Part shown: one piece after another, positions 1 through 8,838 of the stretch
Position numbering within the stretch: the first letter of the stretch is position 1
Layout of the letters: every line of letters starts with the position of its first letter
The notes under the pieces: model-generated
What the model saw: the letters and a program-made list of their open reading frames with translations, nothing else
Told to the model about the DNA's origin: nothing
Databases searched by the model: none
Assembly: GCA_036723975.1 (NCBI GenBank)
Contig: DAIMGJ010000007.1
Coordinates: 1 to 64,000 of the forward strand
Direction of reading: 5' to 3'
From: JAILEN01 sp036723975
GTDB lineage: Bacteria; Bacillota; Clostridia; Lachnospirales; Lachnospiraceae
DNA: 64,000 nucleotides
Program-made: the position numbers and the translations under genes

Positions 1-69
1 GAGATTACGACACGAAACACTTTATAATAACTGTGCGCTATATCTATATACTGTCGCTTTTAAACAGCG

Positions 70-735
70 TCAGATATGAAATCTTCTCTTCAATTCCATG
101 AGTCCCTCTCGCCCTCCGATAACAAGGGTCCCCACAAACATCATAATCGAAATTGCAATCGCGATTACAGATAAAAGCGGATGGGATATCTGTCCGTTCA
201 AAATAAAAATAATCGGGACAACACCAAGAAAAATCACAAATAACTGCTGTACAATATAGCTTCTCCAATTTCTGCGATTGATAAATCGAAGCAACAAAAG
301 TGCAGCATTTAAAAAGATAATTCCTGCCGGTAACACATAGTTTAACGACCAATAATGAAATCCCGTCACATAATCAATTAACACAATAAAAATCACACCA
401 ACGATAATTGCAAGAAAGATTCGCTTCATATAGCCATACTGTGGCTTTGTCATAAGCCAAAGCATGAACAAACCATAATATGTGGACGCAGCTACGACCA
501 CAACCGGAAGAATGAATCCGTGGACATAGTAGCTCGCAATTCCAAGGGCGCCAAAGGTAAGCACCCAGATGGTAAACAAAATCCGCATAAGAAGGGATGT
601 TTTTTTAATTTTATCAACGATGTTCGGATAACTGTTCAGACCGGTTCCATCCCCCTCCACAACGCCGTCGCAGAGCGGACACTTTTCCGTTGCGTCAAGT
701 ATAAACACACCGCAATGATTGCATTTTTTAGTCAT
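70..735 (-). CDS. Zinc-ribbon membrane protein (DUF6320-like)
   Basis: A 221-residue protein. The N-terminus carries a four-cysteine zinc ribbon (C5, C8, C19, C22). After a short linker come about six hydrophobic segments (roughly residues 50-72, 74-95, 104-125, 132-150, 163-180 and 187-207), so it is an integral membrane protein with a cytosolic zinc ribbon. No catalytic motif is visible. Its start overlaps the end of the upstream gene (728..2005) by 8 bp, so the two are translationally coupled and probably act together. The pairing of this kind of protein with a condensation-fold acyltransferase is known to me from Firmicutes, but I know no established function. The family name is from memory; the topology is seen in the sequence. 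Confidence 0.7.
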   Translation of the reverse strand: MTKKCNHCGVFILDATEKCPLCDGVVEGDGTGLNSYPNIVDKIKKTSLLMRILFTIWVLTFGALGIASYYVHGFILPVVVVAASTYYGLFMLWLMTKPQYGYMKRIFLAIIVGVIFIVLIDYVTGFHYWSLNYVLPAGIIFLNAALLLLRFINRRNWRSYIVQQLFVIFLGVVPIIFILNGQISHPLLSVIAIAISIMMFVGTLVIGGREGLMELKRRFHI

Positions 736-2005
736 AATAAACCCCGTTTGTTTCGATTTGAACTTCTACTCCATCCTGCGCAATCTGCTGAAATACGCGT
801 CGTTGCACTGTTGTATCTTCAAAGGAAGAAGTAAACGTATAGGCAAGAGTATCTTTGTAAGAAGTAATGGTTCCCTTTAATTCCTGTCCTTTTGAAAAAG
901 AAAGGAAAGAATGGAACATCTTGATATACGGCTCGTATTCTTCTTTAACCGTAATATTTCCGATATTGGTAATCGTAGTTGTATTTGCAAGGGCTGCCTT
1001 TGTATAAACCACCTTAATACCAATGTTTTTTAAGAATAAAGGCACACTTCTGGCGGCAAAGTGCTGTTCATTGGAAACATTATAAGAAAAAATGGATTCC
1101 AAATGCTCTTTTGTCATTTGTGACTGTATACTTTCGTGAATAACCGCTACCACTTCATCAAAGGTGTACTCATCCTTCTTCGGAGAAAACTCCGCAGAAA
1201 TCATAACAAAGAAATTCTTTGTTGTATTCGAATCAAAAAACGGTCTCATATTTACGGGAACCGCCACTCGAATCGGCTTTTCCTCTGATATAAATCTGCG
1301 ATAGGTGCGATAAGTTGCAAAAACAAATGTTGAAATCAAGTATTCATTAATACTGACCCCATACTTGTTTCTACTTACCTCTTTTAACTGACTGACAGGC
1401 AAAAGTCCCTGAATTACACCAAATCCGTTATACGGCAATTTATCTCCCTTAATTAAAAAGGCTTTTTTCGACGCATATACACTTTTTGATGCTTTATTGT
1501 AATTAGAAATATAACTGTCTTCTCGATTCAAGGATGTTTCTTCACTTAAACGATCGGAAGCCCCATCAGAAAGATCAGGATGTTTTAAACGCAAATACTG
1601 ATATGTAAGCTCACGTAAAAATCCGATTCCGCCCATACCATCGGTCAGTACATGAAATACCTCAAGATTAATCCTGTTTTTATAATAGGTAACGCGGAAA
1701 AGATAACTGTTATTCTTCTGTGCGTAAATTCTTCTGCAAGGATAATCCTGCTCTTCTTTAACAAGGGGCGCAGGCTTCCCATTTTCTTCCAAATAATACC
1801 AGAAAAATCCTGTTCGAAGTCGCAGATTAAACCCCGGGATTTTCGGTAGCACTATATCCAATGCCTGTTGTAAAACATCACAATCCACTTCTTCATTTAG
1901 AACCACACTGATGCGATAAGTATTTGTCATTTCATCCGTAGCAATGACCGGAAAGACTTTTGCGGTATTATCTAATTTTTCCCATTTTTTATATTTCTTA
2001 GACAT
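728..2005 (-). CDS. Condensation-fold / alcohol acetyltransferase-like protein
   Basis: A 425-residue protein resembling the CoA-dependent acyltransferase superfamily (NRPS condensation domains, alcohol acetyltransferases, Pap proteins). The diagnostic HxxxDG motif is present at H118-D122-G123, where the His would act as general base for acyl transfer. The second half keeps the usual downstream core (a VAVPVNMRPFF segment resembling the conserved VN-R region). There is no carrier-protein or adenylation domain nearby, so it is probably a stand-alone acyltransferase. The start is ATG with AAGGG upstream. A sigma-A type promoter lies at 2035..2064. It is followed by and overlaps the zinc-ribbon membrane protein. 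The substrate is unknown. Confidence 0.7.
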   Translation of the reverse strand: MSKKYKKWEKLDNTAKVFPVIATDEMTNTYRISVVLNEEVDCDVLQQALDIVLPKIPGFNLRLRTGFFWYYLEENGKPAPLVKEEQDYPCRRIYAQKNNSYLFRVTYYKNRINLEVFHVLTDGMGGIGFLRELTYQYLRLKHPDLSDGASDRLSEETSLNREDSYISNYNKASKSVYASKKAFLIKGDKLPYNGFGVIQGLLPVSQLKEVSRNKYGVSINEYLISTFVFATYRTYRRFISEEKPIRVAVPVNMRPFFDSNTTKNFFVMISAEFSPKKDEYTFDEVVAVIHESIQSQMTKEHLESIFSYNVSNEQHFAARSVPLFLKNIGIKVVYTKAALANTTTITNIGNITVKEEYEPYIKMFHSFLSFSKGQELKGTITSYKDTLAYTFTSSFEDTTVQRRVFQQIAQDGVEVQIETNGVYYD

Positions 2006-2034
2006 ATTAAAATCCCTTATATATTCGTTTTTTC

Positions 2035-2064
2035 AGTATATATAACAAAGATAGCAACTGTCAA
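2035..2064 (-). promoter_or_regulatory. Sigma-A type promoter for the acyltransferase-like gene
   Basis: On the minus strand a TTGACA -35 box (2059-2064) is separated by 18 bp from TATACT (2035-2040); an alternative 16-bp spacing reaches TATATA. It lies about 30 bp upstream of the ATG at 2005 and just past the terminator of the upstream permease gene. Confidence 0.65.
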
Positions 2065-2085
2065 ATAACAAAAAATACAATATGT

Positions 2086-2125
2086 AAAAAAAGCCCGGCA
2101 AGGAACTCTTTCCAAGCCGAGCTTT
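2086..2125 (-). terminator. Rho-independent terminator after the purine permease
   Basis: Read on the minus strand, a GC-rich hairpin is formed by 2116-2125 with 2090-2099 (AAAGCTCGGC pairing with GCCGGGCTTT, one G-U), followed by a run of T. It lies 30 bp past the stop of the permease gene. Confidence 0.85.
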
Positions 2126-2155
2126 CTTATCATAAGTAAATCTAAGAAATAAATC

Positions 2156-3526
2156 TTATAAGAAGATATATTTGCAAACAAAGATGACTGCAAGTACATA
2201 CATAAGCGGTGTAATCTTCTTCTTCTCTTCGCATATTGCGTTGCAGATGATATTGATTAATACATAAGATACACATCCAACAGCAATACCTTCAGCGATA
2301 GAATACATCAAAGGCATGCAAATAATTGTAAGGTATGCAGGAATTGCTTCTCTTAAATCACTAAAGTCAATCTTAACAACTGCGGAAAGCATTAAGAATC
2401 CTACAAAGATAAGTGCAGGAGCTGTTGCAAATCCAGGAATTGCTGTAAAGATTGGTGCAAAGAAAATTGCAAGTAAGAATAACAAACCTGTTACAACAGA
2501 AGTTAATCCAGTACGTCCGCCTGCTCCGATTCCGGAAGTAGACTCAACATAGGTAGTTGTTGTAGATGTACCAAAGATTGCACCAACTGAAGTTGCAATC
2601 GCATCAGACAGAAGTGCCGGTTTGATACGTGGAAGTTTTTCATCCTTATCAAGGAATCCGGCCTTTTCAGAACATCCGATTAAGGTTCCGATGGTATCAA
2701 ACATATCCACAAATAAGAAGGAAAGCAAAACTACGATAAAGTTTGCTACTCCAACTCCGGTAAAGTCTGCTTTAAAGCAAGCACCAAAGGTCTGACCAAA
2801 TGTAGAAAAGTCAGTCATTGCAAATGTAGGATACAAAGAATAGAATCCGTTTTCAAAATCAGGAACATATACACCGATTGCCTGGCAGATCATACCAAGA
2901 ATCCATGTTGCAAGAATACCGATTAAGATAGATCCCATAACACCCTTTACATAAAGGATGATGGTTATAACTAAACCAATCAAAGCAAGAACAGCACAAA
3001 TGCCTTCTGTATGCCAGTTTGCTCTAAAAGCTGTATAAGTAACCAAAGTAGAATCACTTTTTACAACAAGATCTGCTCCCTGTAAACCAATGAATGCTAC
3101 AAATAAACCGATACCGGCTGACACACCCTTCTTTAATGTAGAAGGAATTGCATTAAAGATTGCTTCACGAACGTTAGTAAGTGAAAGAACGATGAAAACA
3201 AGACCTTCAGCAAATACGGCCATTAAAGCCACTTTCCAGTCATATCCAAGGTTTCCACAAACAGTGAAAGCAAAATATGCATTTAAGCCCATTCCCGGTG
3301 CCAAAGCAAATGGGTAATTAGCCAAAAATGCCATAAGTAATGTACCAACGCATGATGCAAGACAAGTTGCAATCAAAATTGCGGTACTATCCATTCCGGA
3401 AGCGGAAAGGATGCTTGGGTTTACTGCCAAAATGTAAGCCATGGTCATAAAGGTAGTAAATCCGGCCAACTCCTCTGTTTTCACAGTTGTGTTGTTCTCA
3501 CTTAGTTTGAAAAGTTTTTCTAACAT
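2156..3526 (-). CDS. NCS2-family purine permease (AzgA/PbuG type)
   Basis: A 456-residue polytopic membrane protein with about 12-14 hydrophobic segments, matching the AzgA branch of nucleobase transporters (guanine/hypoxanthine/adenine:H+ symporters). Seen: the N-terminal GFTTFMTMAYILAVNP segment and the central GTSTTTTYVESTSGIGAGGR region typical of the family. The longer reading frame starts at 3568, but the ATG at 3526 is preceded by GAGGAG at good spacing and gives the usual N-terminus, so it was chosen. It is a single gene with its own promoter and terminator. No purine riboswitch is visible in the roughly 50-nt leader. Which purine is transported cannot be told from sequence. Confidence 0.9.
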   Translation of the reverse strand: MLEKLFKLSENNTTVKTEELAGFTTFMTMAYILAVNPSILSASGMDSTAILIATCLASCVGTLLMAFLANYPFALAPGMGLNAYFAFTVCGNLGYDWKVALMAVFAEGLVFIVLSLTNVREAIFNAIPSTLKKGVSAGIGLFVAFIGLQGADLVVKSDSTLVTYTAFRANWHTEGICAVLALIGLVITIILYVKGVMGSILIGILATWILGMICQAIGVYVPDFENGFYSLYPTFAMTDFSTFGQTFGACFKADFTGVGVANFIVVLLSFLFVDMFDTIGTLIGCSEKAGFLDKDEKLPRIKPALLSDAIATSVGAIFGTSTTTTYVESTSGIGAGGRTGLTSVVTGLLFLLAIFFAPIFTAIPGFATAPALIFVGFLMLSAVVKIDFSDLREAIPAYLTIICMPLMYSIAEGIAVGCVSYVLINIICNAICEEKKKITPLMYVLAVIFVCKYIFL

Positions 3527-3582
3527 TTCAATACTCCTCTCTCTCTTTTCGGCCCTTGAGGGGGTCATTTCACAACAAGAAG

Positions 3583-3611
3583 AGTATATAAAAATTCAAC
3601 TTCAATTTCAA
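3583..3611 (-). promoter_or_regulatory. Sigma-A type promoter for the purine permease
   Basis: Minus strand TTGAAA (3606-3611), 17-bp spacer, TATACT (3583-3588). The predicted transcript would have a leader of about 50 nt before the ATG at 3526. Confidence 0.65.
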
Positions 3612-3741
3612 TCATTTTCAATTGAATTTTTTTAAATTATTATAAGGAACAATTCAAAAAAATTGTGTAGTAGTCTTATTGAATTTTGGACATATAAATG
3701 ATAACATTTTTATGTTTTTTAAATAATATGGAGGGAACACA

Positions 3742-5223
3742 ATGAACATAGGTTTCGACAATGAAAAATACTTAAAAATGCAGTCCGAGCACATCAAGGA
3801 ACGCATCTCTCATTTCGGTGACAAATTATACTTGGAATTTGGCGGAAAGCTTTTTGATGACTACCACGCATCAAGAGTTTTACCCGGATTTGAACCGGAC
3901 TCAAAAATGAAGATGTTGTTACAGTTAAAAGATCAGGCCGAAGTGGTAATTGTTATTTCAGCAGGGGCAATTGCCTCTAATAAGATTCGTGGTGACTTGG
4001 GTATCACTTACGACCAGGATGTTCTTCGTCTCATCGATGTATTCCAGGGGCTTGGGCTTTATGTGGGAAGTGTTTGTGTAACTCAGTACACCGGGGAACC
4101 GGATGCCGATCGTTTCCGCGAGAAACTAAAAGGTTTAGGCATCGACTCCTATGTTCTATATAAAATTGAAGATTATCCGGGTAATGTGGACCATATCGTT
4201 TCCGAAGAAGGATTCGGCAAAAACGATTATATCAAAACCAGCCGTCCTTTGGTTGTAATCACTGCACCCGGACCGGGTTCCGGAAAAATGGCCACCTGTT
4301 TGTCTCAGCTTTATCACGAAAAACAGCATGGCGTAAATGCCGGATATGCAAAATTTGAAACCTTCCCGATTTGGAATCTTCCGTTAAAGCATCCGGTCAA
4401 CTTGGCATATGAAGCTGCGACAGCTGACTTAAATGATGTAAATATGATTGACCCGTTCCACTTGGAAGCTTACGGAGAGACAACCGTTAACTATAATCGA
4501 GATATTGAAATCTTCCCTGTATTGCAGGCAATGTTCGAACACATCTACGGTGAATGTCCATACAAATCTCCTACGGACATGGGCGTAAATATGGCAGGAA
4601 AATGTATTTCCGATGACGCCGCTTGTCGCGAAGCCGCAAATCAGGAAATCATCCGTCGTTATTACAAAGAAGCTTGCGCATTAAAAACCGGTTCCGGTTC
4701 CAAGGAAGCTTTCCGAAAGCTTGAACTTCTTTTAAAACAGGCAGGTCTTTCCACCAGTGATCGAAAAGTTGTAAAGCATGCGTTGGTTCGTGAAGAATCC
4801 ACCGGTCACACCGCTTCCGCTATCGAACTTCCAAACGGCGAAGTCATTACCGGAAAGTCTACGGATCTTATGAATTCCGCAGCTGCTGTATTATTAAATG
4901 CATTAAAAGAGTTGGCCGGTATCGACCACAAAGAACACTTAATCTCACCGGAAGCCCTGGCTCCCATTACCGAGTTAAAGAAACAGTACTTGCACTCTTT
5001 TGATTCAAGACTTCACTGTTTTGAAGTCTTAACCGCACTTTCTATTTCAAGTGCCTCAAACGAGAATGCCAAAAAAGCAATACTTCAGCTTGAGAAATTA
5101 AAAGGACTCGATATGCACTCCACTGTGATTCTTTCACAGTCAGATGTAAATATCCTTCGCAAGTTGCATATCAACTTGACCAACGAACCCAAATACGAAT
5201 TCTCCAGAAGATTTCAATTATAA
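3742..5223 (+). CDS. DUF1846 family protein
   Basis: A 493-residue protein of the DUF1846 (PF08903) family, recognised from its overall length and conserved segments near the N-terminus (FGGKLFDDYHASRVLPGF) and centre (TAPGPGSGKMATCLSQLYHE). A phosphate-binding-loop-like GPGSGK sits at residues 177-182, suggesting nucleotide binding. Members have solved structures but no established reaction that I know of. ATG at 3742 follows GGAGGG at ideal spacing. It is transcribed alone, divergent from the purine permease and convergent with galE, with which it shares a bidirectional terminator. Function is left unassigned. Confidence 0.85.
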   Translation: MNIGFDNEKYLKMQSEHIKERISHFGDKLYLEFGGKLFDDYHASRVLPGFEPDSKMKMLLQLKDQAEVVIVISAGAIASNKIRGDLGITYDQDVLRLIDVFQGLGLYVGSVCVTQYTGEPDADRFREKLKGLGIDSYVLYKIEDYPGNVDHIVSEEGFGKNDYIKTSRPLVVITAPGPGSGKMATCLSQLYHEKQHGVNAGYAKFETFPIWNLPLKHPVNLAYEAATADLNDVNMIDPFHLEAYGETTVNYNRDIEIFPVLQAMFEHIYGECPYKSPTDMGVNMAGKCISDDAACREAANQEIIRRYYKEACALKTGSGSKEAFRKLELLLKQAGLSTSDRKVVKHALVREESTGHTASAIELPNGEVITGKSTDLMNSAAAVLLNALKELAGIDHKEHLISPEALAPITELKKQYLHSFDSRLHCFEVLTALSISSASNENAKKAILQLEKLKGLDMHSTVILSQSDVNILRKLHINLTNEPKYEFSRRFQL

Positions 5224-5294
5224 AAAAAATCGTAGAATACTTTTGTGTAGGGCGCTTCTTTGGCGCCCGGCAAAATGTATTCTACGATTTTTTT
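5223..5294. terminator. Bidirectional terminator between DUF1846 gene and galE
   Basis: An 18-bp perfect inverted repeat (5223-5240 with 5277-5294) starts with seven A and ends with seven T, so it reads as a terminator on either strand. Its loop holds a second hairpin, GGGCGC (5250-5255) with GCGCCC (5263-5268). It lies between two convergent genes. Confidence 0.9.
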
Positions 5295-5307
5295 AATATT
5301 CTATGAA

Positions 5308-6324
5308 TTAGTCTTCAAATCCATTCGGATTATTCTTCTGCCATCTCCAAGAGTCGGCACACATCTCTTTGATTCCGTACTTTGCAGTCCAGCCAAGTTC
5401 TTCTTTTGCCAAAGAAGCATCTGAATAGCAGACAGCAACATCACCGGCACGGCGAGGTTTGATCGTGTAAGGAATCTTAATTCCGTTTGCTTCTTCGAAG
5501 TTCTTTACAATATCAAGAACGCTGTATCCAACTCCGGTACCCAAGTTGTAAATCTTAAGTCCGGCATTTTCTTCAATCTTCTTTAAAGCTGCCACATGAC
5601 CAAGTGCCAAGTCTACTACATGGATGTAATCTCTGACACCTGTACCGTCCGGAGTATCGTAATCATTTCCGAATACACCGAGTTCTTTCAACTTTCCGAC
5701 TGCAACCTGTGTGATGTACGGCATAAGGTTGTTTGGAATACCGTTTGGATTTTCACCAATACGTCCTGAAGGATGTGCTCCAATAGGATTAAAGTAACGA
5801 AGTAATACTACATTCCATTCATTATCCGCTTTTTGAATATCGGACAAAATCTGCTCCAGCATGGACTTTGTCCATCCGTATGGATTGGTACACTGTCCTT
5901 TTGGACACTTTTCGGTAATCGGAATCTCTGCAGGATTTCCATATACGGTTGCGGAAGAAGAAAAGATAATATTCTTGCATCCGTTCTTTCTCATTTCATC
6001 TACCAATGTAAGAGTACCGGCAATATTGTTCTCGTAATATTCCCAAGGTTTTTCAACAGATTCTCCCACAGCCTTAAGACCCGCAAAGTGAATACAACTT
6101 TCAATCTTATTCTCTGCAAAAATCTTCTGTAAAATGTCGCGATCTAAAATATCACCCTTGTAGAATTTTAAATCCTTTCTGGTAAGTTCTTTCACTCTTT
6201 CTAAGGATTTTTCACTGGAGTTAGATAAATTATCCAAAACCACAACCTCATAACCGGCGTTCAAAAGCTCCACACAGGTATGTGATCCGATAAATCCTGC
6301 TCCTCCGGTAACTAAAATAGCCAT
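5308..6324 (-). CDS. galE: UDP-glucose 4-epimerase
   Basis: A 338-residue extended short-chain dehydrogenase that interconverts UDP-glucose and UDP-galactose (Leloir pathway, cell-surface sugar supply). Seen: the N-terminal NAD-binding GGAGFIGS, the YxxxK catalytic motif in NPYGWTKSMLEQ (Tyr and Lys), the catalytic SSSATVYG segment, and the family's full length. It is the last gene of the long minus-strand run, 19 bp after the D,D-carboxypeptidase gene, with AGAGAGG before its ATG. It ends at the shared bidirectional terminator. Its place at the end of a wall-synthesis cluster fits a role in surface polysaccharide, which is inference. Confidence 0.95.
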   Translation of the reverse strand: MAILVTGGAGFIGSHTCVELLNAGYEVVVLDNLSNSSEKSLERVKELTRKDLKFYKGDILDRDILQKIFAENKIESCIHFAGLKAVGESVEKPWEYYENNIAGTLTLVDEMRKNGCKNIIFSSSATVYGNPAEIPITEKCPKGQCTNPYGWTKSMLEQILSDIQKADNEWNVVLLRYFNPIGAHPSGRIGENPNGIPNNLMPYITQVAVGKLKELGVFGNDYDTPDGTGVRDYIHVVDLALGHVAALKKIEENAGLKIYNLGTGVGYSVLDIVKNFEEANGIKIPYTIKPRRAGDVAVCYSDASLAKEELGWTAKYGIKEMCADSWRWQKNNPNGFED

Positions 6325-6343
6325 ATAAAAACCTCTCTTTCTT

Positions 6344-7327
6344 CTATCTTCCGTAATTATACAGAATTTGATTCATTAGATAGTATAAATTTGCTCTACC
6401 ATCTGCTTTAAAGACAATAGAGATTAAATGCTCATTTCTTTCATTGACACTGTAGCAAACCAAACAGTAGCCGGCATCAAAGGTGGTACCGGTCTTTCCT
6501 CCGATTACCGTAATGCCTTCCGGTGCTTCCTTTGCTCCGGACAAATATCCACAGGTATTCTTCCAGGACTGCTGAACCGCAGCGCCTGTCTTGTCCTGAT
6601 AGTAAACATCATAATTTACGGTCTGAATAATCTCAACAAACTCGTTATACTTTAACGCCTCATTGGTAATCAGATACATATCGTAAATCGTCGTATAGTG
6701 CTCCGGATCATGCAATCCGTTAGGTGTTACAAAATGGGAATGACTGGCACCAAGCTTTGCCGCCTCCTCATTCATAAGGTTAACAAAGGAATCCACATCG
6801 CCGGAAATGCCTTCCGCGATAGCAATCGCAGCATCATTTCCACTTCGAAGCAAAAGTCCGTATAAAAGCTGACGAAGGGTAAGAACATCTCCAGGATTCA
6901 AACCACAAACAGAAGAATCGGACGCCTGATTGCATGCATTTTCGGAAACAGTAATCTGCTGTTCCAAATCACCGTATTTAATTGCAATATAAGCTGTAAG
7001 AATTTTTGTTGTACTCGCCGGATAAAGTTTTTCAAGTACATTTTGAGAATATAAAACTTCTTTTGTATCAATATTAAACAATCCGGCTCCGGAAGCAACC
7101 TGTGACTCAACATTTTCCGTTCCTAAATTTTCTCCGTTTGTAACGCAAAGCGAAGAAGCCATAAGATTGGAACTGGATTCAGGTGCATTGGCAATCAACC
7201 CAAGGGAATAAGAATCTTCGTATACGGAATATGCATTTAAAACCTCTGTCTTTTTAGAACAAGCGGTCATCTGTGTCACTACCGCCACGGCAAGTAATAC
7301 CGCTATTAATTTATTTGTACATTTCAC
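6344..7327 (-). CDS. D-alanyl-D-alanine carboxypeptidase (S11/PBP5-type), probable lipoprotein
   Basis: A low-molecular-mass penicillin-binding protein that trims the terminal D-Ala of peptidoglycan stem peptides outside the membrane. All three motifs are present: SxxK (ASTTK), SGN (RSGNDAA) and KTG (GGKTGTT). The N-terminus is a hydrophobic signal ending in a lipobox-like QMTAC followed by SKK, so it is probably a lipoprotein rather than C-terminally anchored; no C-terminal amphipathic anchor is seen. The open frame reaches a TTG at 7336, but that is only 3 nt from the GAGGAG site; the GTG at 7327 gives better spacing and a cleaner signal peptide (327 residues). It overlaps the upstream MGS-like gene. 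Confidence 0.85.
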   Translation of the reverse strand: MKCTNKLIAVLLAVAVVTQMTACSKKTEVLNAYSVYEDSYSLGLIANAPESSSNLMASSLCVTNGENLGTENVESQVASGAGLFNIDTKEVLYSQNVLEKLYPASTTKILTAYIAIKYGDLEQQITVSENACNQASDSSVCGLNPGDVLTLRQLLYGLLLRSGNDAAIAIAEGISGDVDSFVNLMNEEAAKLGASHSHFVTPNGLHDPEHYTTIYDMYLITNEALKYNEFVEIIQTVNYDVYYQDKTGAAVQQSWKNTCGYLSGAKEAPEGITVIGGKTGTTFDAGYCLVCYSVNERNEHLISIVFKADGRANLYYLMNQILYNYGR

Positions 7328-7706
7328 GCCACTCAAGATCTCCTCGGTCTAATGACATAATTAACAATTCCGCAGTCGCAAGATTTGTTGCTAAGGGAAT
7401 ATTGTGTGCATCACACAAGCGAACGATATTATTTACATCCGGTTCCGTTGACTTAATGTGCAACGGATCTCTTAAGAAAATAACCAAATCTATCTGATTA
7501 TGTTCAATCTGTGCTCCCAACTGCTGCGTACCGCCCAATCGACCGGCCAAATACTTATGAACCGTAAGATTTGTGGCTTCTTCCACAAGTCGACCGGTGG
7601 TTCCCGTCGCAAATAAATCATTTCTGGATAAAACGCCGCGATATGCAATACAAAAATTTTGCATCAATTTTTTCTTGGAATCATGAGCAACCAATCCTAT
7701 ATTCAT
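7311..7706 (-). CDS. mgsA: Methylglyoxal-synthase-like protein with altered active site
   Basis: A 131-residue single-domain protein of the MGS fold. Methylglyoxal synthase converts dihydroxyacetone phosphate to methylglyoxal. Seen and conserved: AHDxKK near the N-terminus, ATGTTG for phosphate binding, DPL, and the Asp matching E. coli D101. However the E. coli GPMGGDQQ motif reads GRLGGTQQ here, so the position of catalytic D71 is Thr, and the position of H98 is also Thr. Activity on dihydroxyacetone phosphate is therefore doubtful. The frame opens at 7715, but GAGGAG abuts that ATG; the ATG at 7706 is 9 nt from it and is preferred. It sits between rodA and the carboxypeptidase, a usual place for mgsA in Clostridia. 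Confidence 0.8.
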   Translation of the reverse strand: MNIGLVAHDSKKKLMQNFCIAYRGVLSRNDLFATGTTGRLVEEATNLTVHKYLAGRLGGTQQLGAQIEHNQIDLVIFLRDPLHIKSTEPDVNNIVRLCDAHNIPLATNLATAELLIMSLDRGDLEWREMYK

Positions 7707-7728
7707 TTGCCCCATCTCCTCTTACTTT

Positions 7729-8832
7729 TTAATATTTTTTTGCCTGCAAACTGACATTTAGTACAAATCCCATTCCAAAATAAAGCGTAACCAAGGATGT
7801 TAGTCCATAACTCATAAAAGGAAGTGTTAATCCCGTGTTCGGAAACATCCCGGTAACAACGCAAATATTAACAAATGTTTGATAACCGATAATGGAGGCC
7901 ATGCCAACACAAATCAGTTCTCCCGCCAAATCCTTTGCTTTTTTTGCTGTCTTTAAGCAAAGCCAGGTAATGGCAATCAAAAGTCCGACAATAATGATCG
8001 AACCCACAAAACCCGTTTCCTCTCCAGCAACCGCAAAAATAAAATCTGTCTGTGGTTCTGAAATATAGTTGCCGTTTTTCACAGATTCAATACTGTCGTT
8101 ATACAGCCCTTTTCCAAACAAGATTCCGGAACCGATTGCCATAATTGCATTTTGCTGCTGATAAGAATACTGCGGATATTCATCCGGGTACAGCCATGCC
8201 AAAATACGATAATTCTGATAACCCTGCAAAAGGGAAGCTCCTCCGTGGGTTAAAACGATTAACACAACAATCACAGCTATAACCCCTGCCACGAGAACAG
8301 GAACTACAATCTTATAGCTTAAGCCGGAATAAAAAATCATGGTAGCTATGATCAACATGGTAACAATGGTGGTAGACAAGTCAGGCTCTTCCAAAATAAG
8401 AAGGAGCGGGATTCCGGCCAACACAGCCAAATAGATTAAACGTCTTACCTCATTGATTTCATCCACATATTTTGAAAGATAATATGCAAAAAACAACACC
8501 AAAAAAATCTTCGCAATCTCCGAAGGCTGAAACCTTATCACACCTAAATCCAACCAACGTTTTGCACCATGAGAAGACCATCCTGCCAAAAGTACGGCAC
8601 CCAAGAGTCCGATAACCAAGGCATAAAACAATCGGTAAAACTGCAGCACAAAATCATAATCAATCAGCGCCACTACAACCATAACGACAATACCGATAAT
8701 CATTCCCAAAATCTGTTTTTTTTGGTAACTCTCATTTGCACTTCCGATTACTAAAATACCAATAATGGAAATAGCAAACATACATATTACCAGCAGATAA
8801 TTAAAGTTTTTAATTCTGTAATTTCGAAACAT
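7729..8832 (-). CDS. rodA: RodA/FtsW-family peptidoglycan glycosyltransferase
   Basis: A 367-residue SEDS protein with about ten membrane segments, which polymerises lipid II for lateral wall growth with its partner class B PBP. Seen: the GAKRWLDLGVIRFQPSEIAK region and the C-terminal GLTLPFMSYG signature. It lies 13 bp upstream of the MGS-like gene and 6 bp after minC, in the mre/PBP2 operon, so RodA is favoured over FtsW. The spacing to minC leaves no clear ribosome site, which suggests translational coupling. Confidence 0.92.
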   Translation of the reverse strand: MFRNYRIKNFNYLLVICMFAISIIGILVIGSANESYQKKQILGMIIGIVVMVVVALIDYDFVLQFYRLFYALVIGLLGAVLLAGWSSHGAKRWLDLGVIRFQPSEIAKIFLVLFFAYYLSKYVDEINEVRRLIYLAVLAGIPLLLILEEPDLSTTIVTMLIIATMIFYSGLSYKIVVPVLVAGVIAVIVVLIVLTHGGASLLQGYQNYRILAWLYPDEYPQYSYQQQNAIMAIGSGILFGKGLYNDSIESVKNGNYISEPQTDFIFAVAGEETGFVGSIIIVGLLIAITWLCLKTAKKAKDLAGELICVGMASIIGYQTFVNICVVTGMFPNTGLTLPFMSYGLTSLVTLYFGMGFVLNVSLQAKKY

Positions 8833-8838
8833 GGTTTT

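Noticed and set aside
1..69. Gene or terminator at the window edge
   Set aside because: The first 69 bases show no open frame with support and only a weak possible hairpin (CTGT with ACAG); nothing could be assigned.
3527..3741. Purine riboswitch ahead of the purine permease
   Set aside because: The predicted leader is only about 50 nt and lacks the conserved junction and loop sequences; a simple promoter explains the region.
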